Of a stretch of 64,000 nt of DNA, positions 8,434-16,212 are shown piece after piece; positions within the stretch are counted from its first letter, which is position 1, and each line of letters starts with the position of its first letter. Source of the DNA: Benzoatithermus flavus (lineage in GTDB: Bacteria; Pseudomonadota; Alphaproteobacteria; Geminicoccales; Geminicoccaceae); NCBI RefSeq assembly GCF_037908215.1, contig NZ_JBBLZC010000019.1, forward strand, positions 32,239-96,238. Reading direction: 5' to 3'. The notes under the pieces are model-generated. The model ran no database searches. It was not told the DNA's origin and saw only the letters and a list, made by a program, of their open reading frames with translations. The translations under genes were made by a program, and so were the position numbers.

Positions 8434-9207
8434 TCACCAGCGGGCGTCCGGGTAGGCGCGCTGCAGGAACTGCATCTCGGCCAGGATGTAGCCCAGATAC
8501 TCCGAGTGCCGGCCATTGCGGCCGCCGGTCTGCATCCAGCCGTCGCGCGGGCGCTGCAGCGTGGCCTCGGCGAGCACGTGGCTCACCGTCTCGTCCCACT
8601 CGGGCCCGATCCGCGCCGGATCGACCGCGATGCCACGCTCGATGAGCGCCCGCTCGACCTGGTCGACCTCGAACATCTCGCCCGTGTACATCCAGAGCTC
8701 GTCGAGCGCATCCTGGGCCCGGCGGTGGCTCTCCTCCGTGCCGTCGCCGAGCCGCACCAGCCACTCACCCGCATGGCGGAGATGGTAGGCGAGCTCCTTC
8801 TCGGCCTTGGCAGCGATGGCGGCGAGCGTAGCATCCCTGGAGGCCACGAGCTCGCGGTAGAAAGGATGGGCGAAAGCGGCATAGAGGAATTGCCGCGCCA
8901 TGGTGAAGGCGAAGTCACCGTTGGGCTGCTCGACCAGGAGCAGGTTGCGGAACGCAAAAGCGTCGCGCCGATAGGCCAGCGCGTCCTCGTCGCGGCCCTC
9001 GCCCTCGACCTCGCCGGCGTACGTGTAGAGCGCCCTCGCCTGCCCGATCAGGTCGAGGCCCATGTTGGCGAGCGCCATCTCCTCCTCGAGGATCGGCGCC
9101 TTGCCGCACCATTCGCTCAGGCGATGGCCGAGGACGAGCGCGTTGTCGGCGAGCCGCAGCGTGTAGGTGAACAGCGGCAGCTCGCTGCCGTTTCCGGTCT
9201 CGCTCAT
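8434..9207 (-). CDS. paaC: PaaC, 1,2-phenylacetyl-CoA epoxidase structural subunit
   Basis: A 257-residue ferritin-like subunit of the PaaABC(D)E multicomponent monooxygenase, in which PaaC pairs with the catalytic PaaA. Sequence marks are LADNALVLGHRLSEWCGKAP near residues 19-38 and EEMALANMGLDLIGQAR, then the C-terminal GRNGRHSEYLGYILAEMQFLQRAYP block typical of PaaC. It lies 10 bases after paaB and 5 before paaD, inside the minus-strand paaABCD operon. Confidence 0.92.
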   Translation of the reverse strand: MSETGNGSELPLFTYTLRLADNALVLGHRLSEWCGKAPILEEEMALANMGLDLIGQARALYTYAGEVEGEGRDEDALAYRRDAFAFRNLLLVEQPNGDFAFTMARQFLYAAFAHPFYRELVASRDATLAAIAAKAEKELAYHLRHAGEWLVRLGDGTEESHRRAQDALDELWMYTGEMFEVDQVERALIERGIAVDPARIGPEWDETVSHVLAEATLQRPRDGWMQTGGRNGRHSEYLGYILAEMQFLQRAYPDARW

Positions 9208-9217
9208 GGCAGCGGCC

Positions 9218-9505
9218 TCACATGTGCCCGACTTCTTCGGGAATTTCGTAGAAGGTCGGGTGGCGGTAGATCTTGGACGCAGTCGGCTCGAACAGCATGT
9301 CCTTCTCGGCCGGGTCCGAGGCCACGATCGCCGAGGACGGCACCACCCACAAGGACACGCCCTCGCCGCGGCGGGTGAAGAGATCGCGCGCGGCCTGAAG
9401 CGCCATCTCGGCGTCGGGCGCGTGCACGCTGCCGCAATGGCGGTGTGCCGTGCCGTTGCGCGCCCGGACGAATACCTCCCAAAGAGGCATCGGTTTCTCG
9501 CTCAT
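9218..9505 (-). CDS. paaB: PaaB, 1,2-phenylacetyl-CoA epoxidase small subunit
   Basis: A 95-residue protein beginning MSEKPMPLWEVFVRARNG, the characteristic PaaB opening, and ending in HPTFYEIPEEVGHM. PaaB bridges PaaAC heterodimers in the epoxidase complex. The ATG at 9505 is 31 bases after the paaA stop. Length is normal for the family. Confidence 0.92.
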   Translation of the reverse strand: MSEKPMPLWEVFVRARNGTAHRHCGSVHAPDAEMALQAARDLFTRRGEGVSLWVVPSSAIVASDPAEKDMLFEPTASKIYRHPTFYEIPEEVGHM

Positions 9506-9536
9506 GGTCGTCTTCCCTGATCGCTCGTACCGGGGC

Positions 9537-10523
9537 TCAGGCCGCAGCGGCCCGCGCCTTGCGCTTCTCGGCGTAGGCCGCGGCCGCTTCGCGCACCCAG
9601 GCACCCTCGGTGTGCGCCTGCCGGCGCTGCTTCATGCGCTGCCGGTTGCAGGGGCCGTTGCCGCGCAGCACCTCCTGGAACTCCTGCCAGTCGATCTCGC
9701 CGAACTCCCAGTGTCCGGTCGCTTCGTTGAAGCGGAGATCGGGGTCGGGGATCGTGAGCCCGAGATAATGCGCCTGGGGCACGGTGGCGTCGACGAACTT
9801 CTGGCGCAGCTCGTCGTTGGTGAAGCGCTTGATCTTCCACGCCATGGCCTGGGCGGTGTGGACCGAGTCCTTGTCGGACGGCCCGAACATCATGAGGGCG
9901 GGCCACCAGAAGCGGTCGAGCGCGTCCTGCGCCATCGCCTTCTGCTCGAGCGTGCCGCGGCACAGCGTCAGCATGATCTCGTAGCCCTGCCGCTGGTGGA
10001 AGCTCTCCTCCTTGCAGATCCGCACCATGGCGCGGGCGTAAGGACCGTAGGAGCAGCGTTGCAGCGGCACCTGGTTCATGATCGCGGCCCCGTCGACCAG
10101 CCAGCCGATGGCGCCGATGTCGGCCCAGGTGAGCGTGGGATAGTTGAAGATCGAGGAATATTTGGCGGTGCCGGCCAGAAGCTGGTCGACGAGCTCCTCG
10201 CGGCTCACACCCAGGGTCTCGGCGGCGGCGTAGAGATAGAGGCCGTGGCCGGCCTCGTCCTGGACCTTGGCAAGCAGGGTCGCCTTGCGGCGCAAGCTGG
10301 GGGCGCGGGTGATCCAGTTGCCCTCGGGCAGCATGCCGACGATCTCGGAGTGTGCGTGCTGGGCGATCTGTCGGATCAGGGTGCGACGATAGGCCTCGGG
10401 CATCCAGTCGTTGGGCTCGATCTTCTGCTCGGCGTCGATCTTCGCCTGGAACCGGGCGAGGCGCTCCGGGTCCTCCTTCTGCACCGGCTGGAGATCGCGG
10501 GTGTTGAGCGCCTGCGTGTACAT
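9537..10523 (-). CDS. paaA: PaaA, catalytic subunit of phenylacetyl-CoA epoxidase (di-iron)
   Basis: A 328-residue bacterial multicomponent monooxygenase subunit that epoxidises the aromatic ring of phenylacetyl-CoA. ExxH-type iron-ligand motifs are visible: KVQDEAGHGLYLYAA near residues 86-100 and CKEESFHQRQGYE further on. The ATG at 10523 is preceded by GAGGGAGG; the longer open frame upstream runs through the promoter and is rejected. It is the first gene of paaABCD, read from a promoter at 10564-10592. Confidence 0.93.
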   Translation of the reverse strand: MYTQALNTRDLQPVQKEDPERLARFQAKIDAEQKIEPNDWMPEAYRRTLIRQIAQHAHSEIVGMLPEGNWITRAPSLRRKATLLAKVQDEAGHGLYLYAAAETLGVSREELVDQLLAGTAKYSSIFNYPTLTWADIGAIGWLVDGAAIMNQVPLQRCSYGPYARAMVRICKEESFHQRQGYEIMLTLCRGTLEQKAMAQDALDRFWWPALMMFGPSDKDSVHTAQAMAWKIKRFTNDELRQKFVDATVPQAHYLGLTIPDPDLRFNEATGHWEFGEIDWQEFQEVLRGNGPCNRQRMKQRRQAHTEGAWVREAAAAYAEKRKARAAAA

Positions 10524-10563
10524 GGCTTTCGGGCCTCCCTCGGGGCACGCTGCTCTGCGCCAC

Positions 10564-10604
10564 GATATATAACATGATCGCGCAATTTTCAATGCATCAT
10601 GTAA
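10564..10604 (-). promoter_or_regulatory. paaABCD promoter with a flanking inverted repeat (candidate PaaX operator)
   Basis: On the minus strand, TTGAAA (10592-10587) and TATATC (10569-10564) are separated by 17 bases, giving a good sigma70-type promoter 40 bases upstream of paaA. Two inverted nine-base half-sites, TAACATGAT (10570-10578) and ATCATGTAA (10596-10604), match at eight of nine positions. They lie on either side of the -35 box. PaaX is encoded immediately upstream, and in other bacteria PaaX represses the paaA promoter until phenylacetyl-CoA binds it, so this is the obvious operator candidate. Confidence 0.6.
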
Positions 10605-10621
10605 CATTTTATCGCCCGCAG

Positions 10622-10637
10622 CCGCCCGCACGGGCGG
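10622..10637 (-). terminator. Short GC hairpin after paaX
   Basis: CCGCCC and GGGCGG are separated by four bases just downstream of the paaX stop. No T run follows on the minus strand, so this is only a weak candidate for a terminator separating paaX from the paaA promoter. Confidence 0.3.
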
Positions 10638-10643
10638 TCCGGT

Positions 10644-11549
10644 TCAGCCGGACCCGCGGAACCGCTCGAAGAAGCTCGGCACCGGCGGCGGCAGAGGGCC
10701 TCTCTCGTTGCGGCCGTGCTCGTCCAGCCAGCGTTCCGAGGGCTCCAGCAGCACGCGGTAGAGCCGGCCGCACAGCCGCCGTGCCTCCGGTCCCGGCCAG
10801 TCCTCGGGCAGGAGTGCCGGCGGGAGCTGCGGATCGCGCAGGACGATGCGCCGGTAGGCATGGATCAGGAGCACGCGCGCCACGAGCGCTGTCAGCCGGT
10901 CCGCGGGCGGTGCCAGTGAGGCGGCCTCGCCGAGCGGAGCGAAGCGGGCGATGAACTGCCGGTAGGCGGCGGCGAGCTCCGGCAGCGGCCATTGTCGTGC
11001 CGCGAGCACGCGGGCGGCGGCGAGATCCTCGGCCTGGGCACGGAAGGAGAGCAGCACCCCCTCCCCCGGGACCACGGCCGGCTCCCGACCTTCCGGAAGC
11101 GGCCGCACGTAGGTGCCGGGCGTCAATGCCGCATAGCCTTCGCGCTGCAGCCGCTCGCGCGTCGGATCGCGCCCGTTGCCGTCGGGACTCAGGATCACCA
11201 CATGCCAGTCGCCGTTCCAGGCCGTGGCTTCGGCGAAGTAGATCCGCTTCGTTGCGACCTCGAACTCGGCCTGACCCGTCGCCGTGAGACGGTAATAGCT
11301 GTTGCGGCCGCGACGGCGGCTCTCGATCCAGCCGTCGCTCGCGAGGCGCGAGAGGGCCGTACGCACCGCACCATCCTGGATGCCGAAGGCGGCGGTGATC
11401 GCGAGCAGCGAGGCCAGCGCCAGCTCCCCGCCGCGCGGGGCCACCGCGTCGCCGAAGATGGTGATCACGAGCGACCAGACCCGCTGCGGGTATTCCGCGA
11501 GCAGGCGGGCGAGCGAGGTCGAGAACGAGGGTACGGTGGGGGCATCCAT
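10644..11549 (-). CDS. paaX: PaaX, transcriptional repressor of phenylacetate degradation
   Basis: A 301-residue PaaX-family regulator. An N-terminal winged-helix domain (IFGDAVAPRGGELALASLLAI, then GIQDGAVRTALSRLASDGWIESRRRGRNSYYRLT near residues 56-90) is followed by the PaaX central and C-terminal domains (GDWHVVIL; RLTALVARVLLIHAYRRIVLRDPQLPPALLPEDWPG). PaaX binds phenylacetyl-CoA and releases DNA. I chose ATG 11549; the frame stays open upstream but that part runs into the region divergent from the DedA gene. It sits directly before the paaABCD promoter on the same strand. Confidence 0.92.
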   Translation of the reverse strand: MDAPTVPSFSTSLARLLAEYPQRVWSLVITIFGDAVAPRGGELALASLLAITAAFGIQDGAVRTALSRLASDGWIESRRRGRNSYYRLTATGQAEFEVATKRIYFAEATAWNGDWHVVILSPDGNGRDPTRERLQREGYAALTPGTYVRPLPEGREPAVVPGEGVLLSFRAQAEDLAAARVLAARQWPLPELAAAYRQFIARFAPLGEAASLAPPADRLTALVARVLLIHAYRRIVLRDPQLPPALLPEDWPGPEARRLCGRLYRVLLEPSERWLDEHGRNERGPLPPPVPSFFERFRGSG

Positions 11550-11667
11550 GGCGTTCGGGCTATAGCAACGATCCGGATCGCTGTCTGCGGTCCCTTGCCG
11601 AAGGTTCTTGCCAAACGCCGGCGATCGGGCAGAAGCCGAGTTTCGAGGATCGAACGGAGATGCCGCT

Positions 11668-12282
11668 TTGAGCTTCCTGCCACCCCCGAGCGAGCTTCTC
11701 GGCACATGGGGCTACGCGGCCGTGCTGGCGCTCGCGACCGCCCAGGCGATCCCGCTCGCCGGTGTCGTCGTGCCGATGTCGGCCCTTCTCGTTCTCGCCG
11801 GGATCGGCGCCTCGCAGGGCATGTTCGAGGTCGGCAGCCTGATCGGCTTCGCGGCCGTGGGCGCTATTCTCGGCGACGGACTGAGCTACGGCCTCGGCAC
11901 GCGCGGCCGGCACCTCTTCCGTCCGGGCAGCCGCTGGCTCGACCCCGTCCACCTCGCGAAGGGCCAGGCCTTCTTCGCGCGGCACGGCGACAAGAGCATC
12001 TTCATCGGCCGCGTGATAGGCCCGATCCGCGGCATCGTCCCGTTCGTTGCCGGTCTCTCGGCCATGAGCTGGCGCACCTTCCTGCTCTGGAACGTCGTGA
12101 GCGGCATCGTCTGGGCCATGCTCCACGTGCTGGCCGGCTATCTCCTCGGCGACACGGCCCAACGGCTGGGAGCCTGGACCGGCCGGGCCGGGCTCGCTCT
12201 GCTCCCGCTCGCGGCCTTCGGTGGCCTGATCTGGCTTCTGCGTCGGCGCGGTGGACTGTTCTTGCGCCGGTCCGCCCGCTAA
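11668..12282 (+). CDS. DedA/SNARE-associated family membrane protein
   Basis: A 204-residue polytopic inner-membrane protein of the DedA family. Marks are the hydrophobic N-terminus, FGFAAVGAILGDGLSYGLG-like Gly/Asp segment (residues about 59-78), and FIGRVIGPIRGIVPFVAGLSAMSWRTFLLWNVVSGIVWA, the conserved DedA arginine/proline block. DedA proteins are implicated in membrane lipid (undecaprenyl phosphate or phospholipid) translocation and stress tolerance. The best start is TTG at 11668, eight bases after GGAG; an upstream in-frame TTG at 11608 has no ribosome site. It is head-to-head with paaX and followed by an alcohol dehydrogenase 55 bases on. Confidence 0.85.
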   Translation: MSFLPPPSELLGTWGYAAVLALATAQAIPLAGVVVPMSALLVLAGIGASQGMFEVGSLIGFAAVGAILGDGLSYGLGTRGRHLFRPGSRWLDPVHLAKGQAFFARHGDKSIFIGRVIGPIRGIVPFVAGLSAMSWRTFLLWNVVSGIVWAMLHVLAGYLLGDTAQRLGAWTGRAGLALLPLAAFGGLIWLLRRRGGLFLRRSAR

Positions 12283-12337
12283 GGAGGCTCGGTCGCCATC
12301 GGCGACGAGACACCGGTTCGTGCGAGGGAGGCGGGCT

Positions 12338-13468
12338 TTGGCGGACATCTTCTATCTTTCGCACATCAAGTTCGGGTTCGGGGTGCTGGACGAGCTCGCT
12401 GCGGCGATGGCGGGCCTGGATGTGCGCCGGCCGCTCGTTGCGACCGACAAAGGTGTGGCGGCATCCGGCATCGCGACCGAGGTGGTTCGGGCCTGCGGTG
12501 TGGATGCCGTGGTCTATGACGGGACGCCCGGCAACCCGACCGAGGAGGCCGTGGAGGAGGCGCTCGCACTCTATCGGGCGGAGCGCTGCGACGGGGTGAT
12601 CGCCGTGGGTGGGGGGTCGCCGATCGACCTCGGCAAGGGTGTGGCGCTGCTCGCCACCCATCCGGGGCCGCTCGCGCCTTATGCCGCGATCCTTGGCGGC
12701 ATCCCGAAGATCACGGCGAACGTGGCGCCCGTGATCGCGGTGCCGACCACGGCGGGTACCGGCAGCGAGGTCGGGCGCGCGGCGCTGCTCACGCTGCGCG
12801 ACGGGCGCAAGCTCGGGTTCATCAGCCCGCACCTGATCCCGAAGGTGGCGATCTGCGATCCGGCGCTCACCCTGGGCCTGCCGCCGCACCTGACCGCCGC
12901 CACCGGGTTCGATGCCATCACGCACTGCATCGAGACCTATCTCTCGCCGCGCTACAACCCGCCCGCGGAAGCGATAGCACTCGACGGGCTGCGCCGTGCG
13001 GTGGGCTGGATCGAGCGGGCGGTGGCCGATGGCCAGGACCGGACCGCCCGGCAGGAGATGATGATGGCCGCCCTCGAAGGCGGGCTCACCTTCCAGAAAG
13101 GGTTGGGGGCCGTGCACGCCCTCTCCCACCCCTTGGGCGGCCTCAAGGAACCGGTCCTGCACCACGGCACGTTGAACGCCGTCCTGCTGCCGGCGGTGCT
13201 GCGCTTCAACGCCGGGCACGCGAAGGAGAAGTACGAGACGATGCAGCGGCTCCTGGGGCTTCCGGAGGGCGTCGCGCTCGCCGACTTCTTCGCGGGCTTC
13301 GCACGGCGCCTCGGCATCCCGGCCGGCCTCGCGGCAATGGGCGTGCCGGAAAGCTGCCTGCCGGCGATCGCGAAGGGTGCTATCCTCGACCATTCCGCTG
13401 CGACCAACCCGCGGCCGGCGAGCGAGGCCGACTTCCTGGCCTTGCTCGAGGAATCGATGCGGCCTTAG
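12338..13468 (+). CDS. Iron-containing alcohol dehydrogenase
   Basis: A 376-residue group III (Fe-ADH) dehydrogenase. The NAD-binding motif GGGSPIDLGKGVALL and the VPTTAGTGSEVGRAALLT block are followed by the metal-binding residues in GFDAITHCIETYLS (Asp and His) and GAVHALSHPLGGLKEPVLHHG (two His). The start is probably TTG at 12338, after GAGGGAGG. A GTG six codons upstream is possible. Members act on primary alcohols, 4-hydroxybutyrate, lactaldehyde or glycerol-like substrates; nothing visible selects one. It is convergent with the AbrB-type gene. Confidence 0.87.
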   Translation: MADIFYLSHIKFGFGVLDELAAAMAGLDVRRPLVATDKGVAASGIATEVVRACGVDAVVYDGTPGNPTEEAVEEALALYRAERCDGVIAVGGGSPIDLGKGVALLATHPGPLAPYAAILGGIPKITANVAPVIAVPTTAGTGSEVGRAALLTLRDGRKLGFISPHLIPKVAICDPALTLGLPPHLTAATGFDAITHCIETYLSPRYNPPAEAIALDGLRRAVGWIERAVADGQDRTARQEMMMAALEGGLTFQKGLGAVHALSHPLGGLKEPVLHHGTLNAVLLPAVLRFNAGHAKEKYETMQRLLGLPEGVALADFFAGFARRLGIPAGLAAMGVPESCLPAIAKGAILDHSAATNPRPASEADFLALLEESMRP

Positions 13469-13477
13469 GCCGCCCGG

Positions 13478-14593
13478 TCAGCACGGCCCATGCCGGCGCG
13501 GCGCCGTCCGTGCGATGAAACGGGCGAGCGGTGGGCCGACCAGGACGACGAGGAACAGCCGCAAGGTCTGGATCGCCAGCACGAACGGCACGTCGGCATT
13601 GCTGCCGACGGCGATGATCGCGACCGAGTCGAGCCCGCCCGGACTGGTCGCGAGGAACGCGGTGAGGCCGTCGATGGGAAGAAAGCGGGTGAGGAGCCAG
13701 GCCGAGAGCGCGCACAGGCCGATCAGGGCCAGGGTCGCGAGCAGAAGGCGCGGGATGGCGCGGACGGCGTAGCGCGTCACCTCGAGATCGAAGCGCAGGC
13801 CCACGTACCAGCCGAGGGCGAGGTACGCGATCCCGAGAAGCCAGGGCGGCAGCGTGATCGCCACGATGCCGGCGACGTGGAGTACGGCGCCGATCGCCAT
13901 CGGCAGCAGCAGAGGCCCGGCCGGAATCCACAGACAACGCCCCGCTACGGCACCGATGGCGGCGATGCCGAGGGTTGCCACGAACGGCAGGAGAGGCGGC
14001 AGCCAGGGCTCGCCGGCCGGCACCATGGCCGGAGCCGCCTGCCCGAGCAGCAGGCGCGAGACCAGGGACGCGCTCAGGACCACCACGACCACGCGCAGAT
14101 ACTGCATGAAGGCGACGAGGCGCGGGTCGGCACCGTACTCCTCCGCCATTGCCACCATCGCCGAGGCGGCGCCGGGCGAGGAGCCCCAGGCGGCGGTGGT
14201 GCCGGGCAGCACCTCGAGCCGCGTCAACCCCCAGCCGACGATGCCGCCGGCGAGGATCGTGGTGGCGACGGTGAGCAGCATCACCGCCCAGGCCTGCGCC
14301 ACCGTCGCCAGGATCGAGCCCGTGACGGCTTCCGCGATCATGCAGCCGATCAGCGCCTGCGCGCCGAGAAAGGAGAAGCGCGGCAGGCGCAGGTCGATCC
14401 CTTTCAGGGCAAGGGCCATGGCCACGAGCAGCGCTCCCAGCAGAAACGCCGCCGGCAGGCCGGCGCGCTGGAGCGTGAACGCCAACGCCAGCGACAGGAC
14501 AAGGAGAACGGCCCACGACGTGAGAGTGCGCAGCCGACCCGTGCCGACGGCTGCCGACGTGCGGCTGCCAGAAAAGAGACGCCACCACTTCAC
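13478..14593 (-). CDS. AbrB-family integral membrane protein
   Basis: A 371-residue membrane protein of the AbrB family (PF05145, often annotated as putative ammonia monooxygenase), not the DNA-binding AbrB. It shows the internal duplication of that family: two similar halves each with a helix pair and a Gly-rich loop, GTTAAWGSSPGAASAMVAMAEEYG in the first and TAFLATSPGGLDSVAIIAVGSNADVPFV in the second. At least nine hydrophobic segments are apparent. Function is unknown; a transporter role has been suggested. The GTG start at 14593 overlaps the stop of the preceding gene (GTGA). Confidence 0.8.
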   Translation of the reverse strand: MKWWRLFSGSRTSAAVGTGRLRTLTSWAVLLVLSLALAFTLQRAGLPAAFLLGALLVAMALALKGIDLRLPRFSFLGAQALIGCMIAEAVTGSILATVAQAWAVMLLTVATTILAGGIVGWGLTRLEVLPGTTAAWGSSPGAASAMVAMAEEYGADPRLVAFMQYLRVVVVVLSASLVSRLLLGQAAPAMVPAGEPWLPPLLPFVATLGIAAIGAVAGRCLWIPAGPLLLPMAIGAVLHVAGIVAITLPPWLLGIAYLALGWYVGLRFDLEVTRYAVRAIPRLLLATLALIGLCALSAWLLTRFLPIDGLTAFLATSPGGLDSVAIIAVGSNADVPFVLAIQTLRLFLVVLVGPPLARFIARTAPRRHGPC

Positions 14594-15123
14594 GCCCTGG
14601 CTGCCCGGATCCGGTCGAGGTCGAGCTCGCCCGCGGCACCCCAGCCCCGCTCGCCGGCGGGCACGGCGGGCCGGAACGACTCGTAGAGCCTGAAGCCGCG
14701 CCGGTTGAGCTCCTCGGGCGGGTAGGTCGCGGCGAGCTCGGTCATGGCGGCCCGCGCCTCCTCCAGGCGGTCCTTGAACTTACCCTCGAGATAGCGCTCG
14801 ACCGCCGCGGGGCGGCCGGGCTTGCCCTTGTTCAAAGCGCGGATACCTTCCGCCGTCCGTACCACCGGCACGGGGCGGCCGAGCAGATCCACGTAGAGGC
14901 GCTCGCCCTCGGCGAGGCGCTCGCCGTGCTCGCGCACGAGATCGGGCTTAGGCTCGATGATACCGAGCGACACGCCCTTGGCGTAAGCGCTCATCCCGGC
15001 CACCGCCTGGCCCAGCGTGAGCGCGGTCCCGCGGTCGAAGCCGAGCCGCTCCGCCACGACCGCGGCCCAGAGTGTCAGCACCGGCGCCCGGTTGATCCTG
15101 ATCCTCGAGCCACTCTCGCCCAT
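14590..15123 (-). CDS. Conserved hypothetical protein coupled to the AbrB-family gene
   Basis: A 177-residue soluble protein without signal peptide or membrane segment; I do not recognise a named family. The N-terminus (SRIRINRAPVLTLWAAVVAERLGFDR) and the following Gly/Ala helix (TLGQAVAGMSAYAKG) look conserved in type, and the C-terminal half has an Arg-rich amphipathic region and an EELNRRGFRLYESFRP segment. The start at 15123 follows AGGAAAGACGGG; ATGs at 15159 and 15156 are alternatives. It lies 37 bases after corA and overlaps the AbrB-family gene by four bases, so the two products may act together. Confidence 0.65.
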   Translation of the reverse strand: MGESGSRIRINRAPVLTLWAAVVAERLGFDRGTALTLGQAVAGMSAYAKGVSLGIIEPKPDLVREHGERLAEGERLYVDLLGRPVPVVRTAEGIRALNKGKPGRPAAVERYLEGKFKDRLEEARAAMTELAATYPPEELNRRGFRLYESFRPAVPAGERGWGAAGELDLDRIRAARA

Positions 15124-15160
15124 CCCGTCTTTCCTGCTGCCTTCGGCCCTCGTCATCATC

Positions 15161-16150
15161 CTAGATCCAGCCGGCGCGGCGGAAACGGTTGAACAGAACG
15201 ATGCAGGTCACGGCGATGACCAGCAGCACGGCGAGATAGCCGTAGCGCCAGTGCAGCTCCGGCATATGGTCGAAGTTCATCCCGTAGAGGCCGGCGATCG
15301 CCGTCGGGACCGCCAGGATCGCGGCCCAGCCGGCGAGGCGCCGGCTGACCTCGCTCTGGCGCGTGGCCTCGATGCTCTGGCGCGAGGATTCCATGAGCAG
15401 CGCGGCCTCGAAGGCGAAGCCCAACATCTCGCGCAAGGCATCGATCTGCTCGAGCGCCCGGTTCGCATGGTCGACGACGTCGCGGAAATAGGGCCGGAAC
15501 GAGACGTCGATGCCGGGCAGATCGGTGTGCTCCAGCCGGCGGCAGACCTCGACCGCGGGGGCCGCCACCAGCCGCAGCTTCTGCAGCTCGCGCCTGAGCT
15601 CGTAGATCCGGGCGATCCTCGCCTCGTCCAAAGGTTCGAGGACATGCTCCTCGAGGGCCTCGATCTCTGCCGCGAGCCGCTCGACGACGACGAGATAGTT
15701 GTCGACGATGAAGTCGACGAGGGCATAGAGCACGTAGTCCTCGCCGTGGGCAAGCTGCTTGGGCGCAGCTTCGGCGCGCTGCCGGACCTCGCGGTAGGAG
15801 GCCGAGGCGCCATGACGGACCGAGATCACGTAGCCGTGGCCGATGAAAATCTCGGTCTCGCCGAGCGCTATGTGGCCCTCCTCGAGGAAGGCGGTGCGCA
15901 GCACGAGAAAGGTGGTGTCGCCGTAGGTCTCGAGCTTGGGCCTCTGATGCGCCTTGAGCGCGTCCTCGATCGCGAGCTCGTGCAGGCCGAACTGGGCCTG
16001 GAGCTGGCGCAGGTCGCGCTCGCTGGGCGCCTCGATGCCGATCCAGACGAAATGGCCGGGCCGCGCGGCCCAGGCGCCGCTCTCTTCCACGGCGATGTCG
16101 GCCACCTTGCGGCCGGCGCTGTAGGCGGCAGCGGCGATCACCTTGCCCAT
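15161..16150 (-). CDS. corA: CorA-family magnesium/divalent cation transporter
   Basis: A 329-residue CorA-like channel. The cytoplasmic N-terminal domain includes the HELAIEDALKAHQRPKLETYGDTTFLVLR region near residues 57-85 and long charged helices. Two C-terminal membrane segments flank the signature YGMNFDHMPEL (GMN motif). The ATG at 16150 is clear. Length and motif are typical; substrate could be Mg, Co or Ni. Sixty bases separate it from the repA stop. Confidence 0.9.
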   Translation of the reverse strand: MGKVIAAAAYSAGRKVADIAVEESGAWAARPGHFVWIGIEAPSERDLRQLQAQFGLHELAIEDALKAHQRPKLETYGDTTFLVLRTAFLEEGHIALGETEIFIGHGYVISVRHGASASYREVRQRAEAAPKQLAHGEDYVLYALVDFIVDNYLVVVERLAAEIEALEEHVLEPLDEARIARIYELRRELQKLRLVAAPAVEVCRRLEHTDLPGIDVSFRPYFRDVVDHANRALEQIDALREMLGFAFEAALLMESSRQSIEATRQSEVSRRLAGWAAILAVPTAIAGLYGMNFDHMPELHWRYGYLAVLLVIAVTCIVLFNRFRRAGWI

Positions 16151-16212
16151 CGGACCGACCTCCTTGCGCTCTCGTCCTGCCCGGAGCCCGGTCCGCTGGC
16201 CGCTCTCCGGCC

